DNA of 6,007 nt from Candidatus Rokuibacteriota bacterium (GTDB lineage: Bacteria; Methylomirabilota; Methylomirabilia; Rokubacteriales; CSP1-6): assembly GCA_016177555.1 (NCBI GenBank), contig JACOVB010000378.1, positions 1 through 6,007 of the forward strand, read 5' to 3'. The translations under genes were made by a program, and so were the position numbers. How positions within the stretch are numbered: the stretch's first letter is position 1; the number at the start of each line of letters is the position of its first letter. The notes under the pieces are model-generated. The model ran no database searches and was not told the DNA's origin. It saw only the letters and a list, made by a program, of their open reading frames with translations. Shown piece after piece: positions 5,377 to 6,007 of this stretch.

Positions 5377-5818
5377 AGTAGTTTTGCATTTGGGTGAACC
5401 AAACGCAAGCCACCTGGCGGCTCGCACGCCTCGTCCTCCACTGGGGCGTGCTGCTGCCGCCGCGCCGGGAGCGGGACGCCAGGCAAGACCTCTGCGCCCG
5501 CGCGGCGACTCACCGCTGGCATGGGCTCAAGTGGCGCGCAGAAGATCCAGCCGATCGAGCGCGTCAATCGGCGCGCCGCCCGGGCCCGGCGCCGTTCGCG
5601 ACGGCCTCGCCCGCCCCGACATCCTCCGCAAGCCGAATCCGAGCGTGAACCTCCCCTCGCCCCCCGGCTCGGGCGCCCTGCTGACAGGGTCGGCGAGGAC
5701 GCCCTTGGCGGCTGCGGGCGACGGCGTGGCTCAGGCGACGGTGGGGAGGCCCTCCCCGCCGTCGCCGCGCGGCGATACGCTCCGTCCTTGACCGCTGTCG
5801 GAATGCAAGACCTGACCC
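5377..5818 (+). mobile_element. Repeat element copy B (MITE- or REP-like, about 442 bp)
   Basis: This is the second copy of the element at 2617-2936, in the same orientation. Left block 5377-5548 and right end 5797-5818 (ending GGAATGCAAGACCTGACCC) are shared; the 248-bp interior is private to this copy. At the left end GTAG (5378-5381) precedes an imperfect hairpin: TTGC-A-TTTGG (5384-5393), loop GTGAA, CCAAA-C-GCAA (5399-5408), nine pairs with one A.C mismatch. This copy forms the hairpin better than copy A, which has three mismatches. The interior has a strong hairpin at 5734-5766 and a small one, CCCTG-CTGA-CAGGG, at 5676-5689. No transposase gene or convincing protein is encoded. It lies directly upstream of a Phd antitoxin promoter and directly upstream (minus strand) of the ATPase gene. 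Confidence 0.68.
5734..5766. repeat. Near-perfect GC-rich inverted repeat (hairpin)
   Basis: The left arm GGCGACGGTGGGGAG (5734-5748) pairs with CTCCCCGCCGTCGCC (5752-5766), 15 pairs with a single G-U/T-G wobble, around a 3-nt loop. No T-tract follows on either strand, so it is not a classical intrinsic terminator. It lies in the part of element B that copy A lacks. Confidence 0.75.
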
Positions 5819-5837
5819 TTCTGCGGTCCCGGAGTTC

Positions 5838-5882
5838 TTGCTCGCTCCCATGCCATGTAGCTACAATGGCCACAAGGGAGGG
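5838..5882 (+). promoter_or_regulatory. Promoter, operator-like palindrome and RBS of second antitoxin
   Basis: TACAAT at 5862-5867 matches the -10 consensus at 5 of 6 positions; a weak -35 TTGCTC (5838-5843) lies 18 nt upstream. The perfect 10-bp palindrome TGTAGCTACA (5856-5865), set in CCA...ATGG flanks, overlaps the -10 and is a likely operator for the antitoxin. AAGGGAGGG (5874-5882) is a strong ribosome binding site 6 nt before the ATG at 5889. The promoter lies outside the right end of element B. Confidence 0.6.
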
Positions 5883-5888
5883 TCGGCC

Positions 5889-6007
5889 ATGAGCAGCGTC
5901 GGCGTTCGGGAGCTGAAGAATCGCCTCACGGAGTACCTGCGCCGGACCAAGCGCGGCGAAGTGGTCATCGTCACCGAGCGGGGACTGCCGATCGCCTTGC
6001 TCCAGGC
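5889..6007 (+). CDS. Phd/YefM-family antitoxin, 5' part only
   Basis: Thirty-nine codons plus two bases are visible before the window ends. The start MSSVGVRELKNRLTEYLRRT followed by KRGEVVIVTERGLPIALLQ is the N-terminal DNA-binding half of a prevent-host-death antitoxin. It shares about 20 of 40 residues with the antitoxin at 3315, so the two are paralogues from separate modules, not a recent duplication. A strong Shine-Dalgarno and palindromic operator precede it, unlike the first antitoxin. A toxin, most likely a PIN-domain protein, is expected just beyond the right edge; that is inference. Confidence 0.87.
   Translation, partial: MSSVGVRELKNRLTEYLRRTKRGEVVIVTERGLPIALLQ

Noticed and set aside
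4378..5397. Plus-strand open frame of 339 codons
   Set aside because: It is the mirror frame of the AAA_14/DUF4143 gene, rich in Glu/Val/Gln/Pro, without domain signature.
2617..5548. Integron attC sites as an explanation for the repeats
   Set aside because: The conserved GTTRRRY/RYYYAAC core pair with palindromic arms was not found, and the shared block is long and primary-sequence conserved.
5734..5766. Hairpin read as an intrinsic terminator
   Set aside because: No run of T follows the stem on either strand and no gene ends nearby.

Overview
The window is GC-rich DNA (roughly two thirds G+C by eye) with bacterial gene structure: Shine-Dalgarno sequences, sigma70-like promoters and type II toxin-antitoxin genes. 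The codon usage and gene types suggest a soil or sediment bacterium from a high-GC lineage such as Methylomirabilota/Rokubacteria, Deltaproteobacteria or similar. That placement is inference; nothing in the window fixes the taxon.

The left third (1-2618) is metabolic. A minus-strand M24 (creatinase/Xaa-Pro peptidase-fold) gene runs off the left edge. It diverges, across a 421-bp intergenic region, from a plus-strand zinc-dependent medium-chain dehydrogenase of the butanediol/sorbitol dehydrogenase type. The M24 protein has Cys where one metal-binding Asp normally sits, so it may not be an ordinary metallopeptidase.

The right part (2617-6007) is accessory. Two directly oriented, related repeat elements lie at about 2617-2936 (A) and 5377-5818 (B). 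They share a left block of about 173 bp (about 90% identical by hand count) and an identical 22-bp right end, but have different interiors. Between them are a remnant of a RelE/ParE-like toxin cut off at the right end of element A, a Phd-type antitoxin plus PIN-domain (VapC) toxin pair, a small possible third gene, and a convergent minus-strand AAA_14/DUF4143 ATPase. Beyond element B a second Phd-family antitoxin starts and runs off the right edge. The window therefore shows toxin-antitoxin genes accumulating around a small repeat family that abuts gene ends: element A forms the stop codon of the dehydrogenase, and element B sits 3 bp from the ATPase ATG and offers that gene an alternative Shine-Dalgarno/GTG start.

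Regulation that can be read: both antitoxin genes carry palindromes overlapping their own promoters, as expected for autorepression. The PIN toxin has no ATG, GTG or TTG at its start and is best explained by a CTG overlapping the antitoxin stop codon. A run of nine C in the antitoxin gene is a possible slippage site. No tRNA, rRNA, CRISPR array or complete transposase gene is visible. The strongest candidate for something undescribed is the repeat family itself; its REP-like left hairpin is best formed in copy B and degenerate in copy A.
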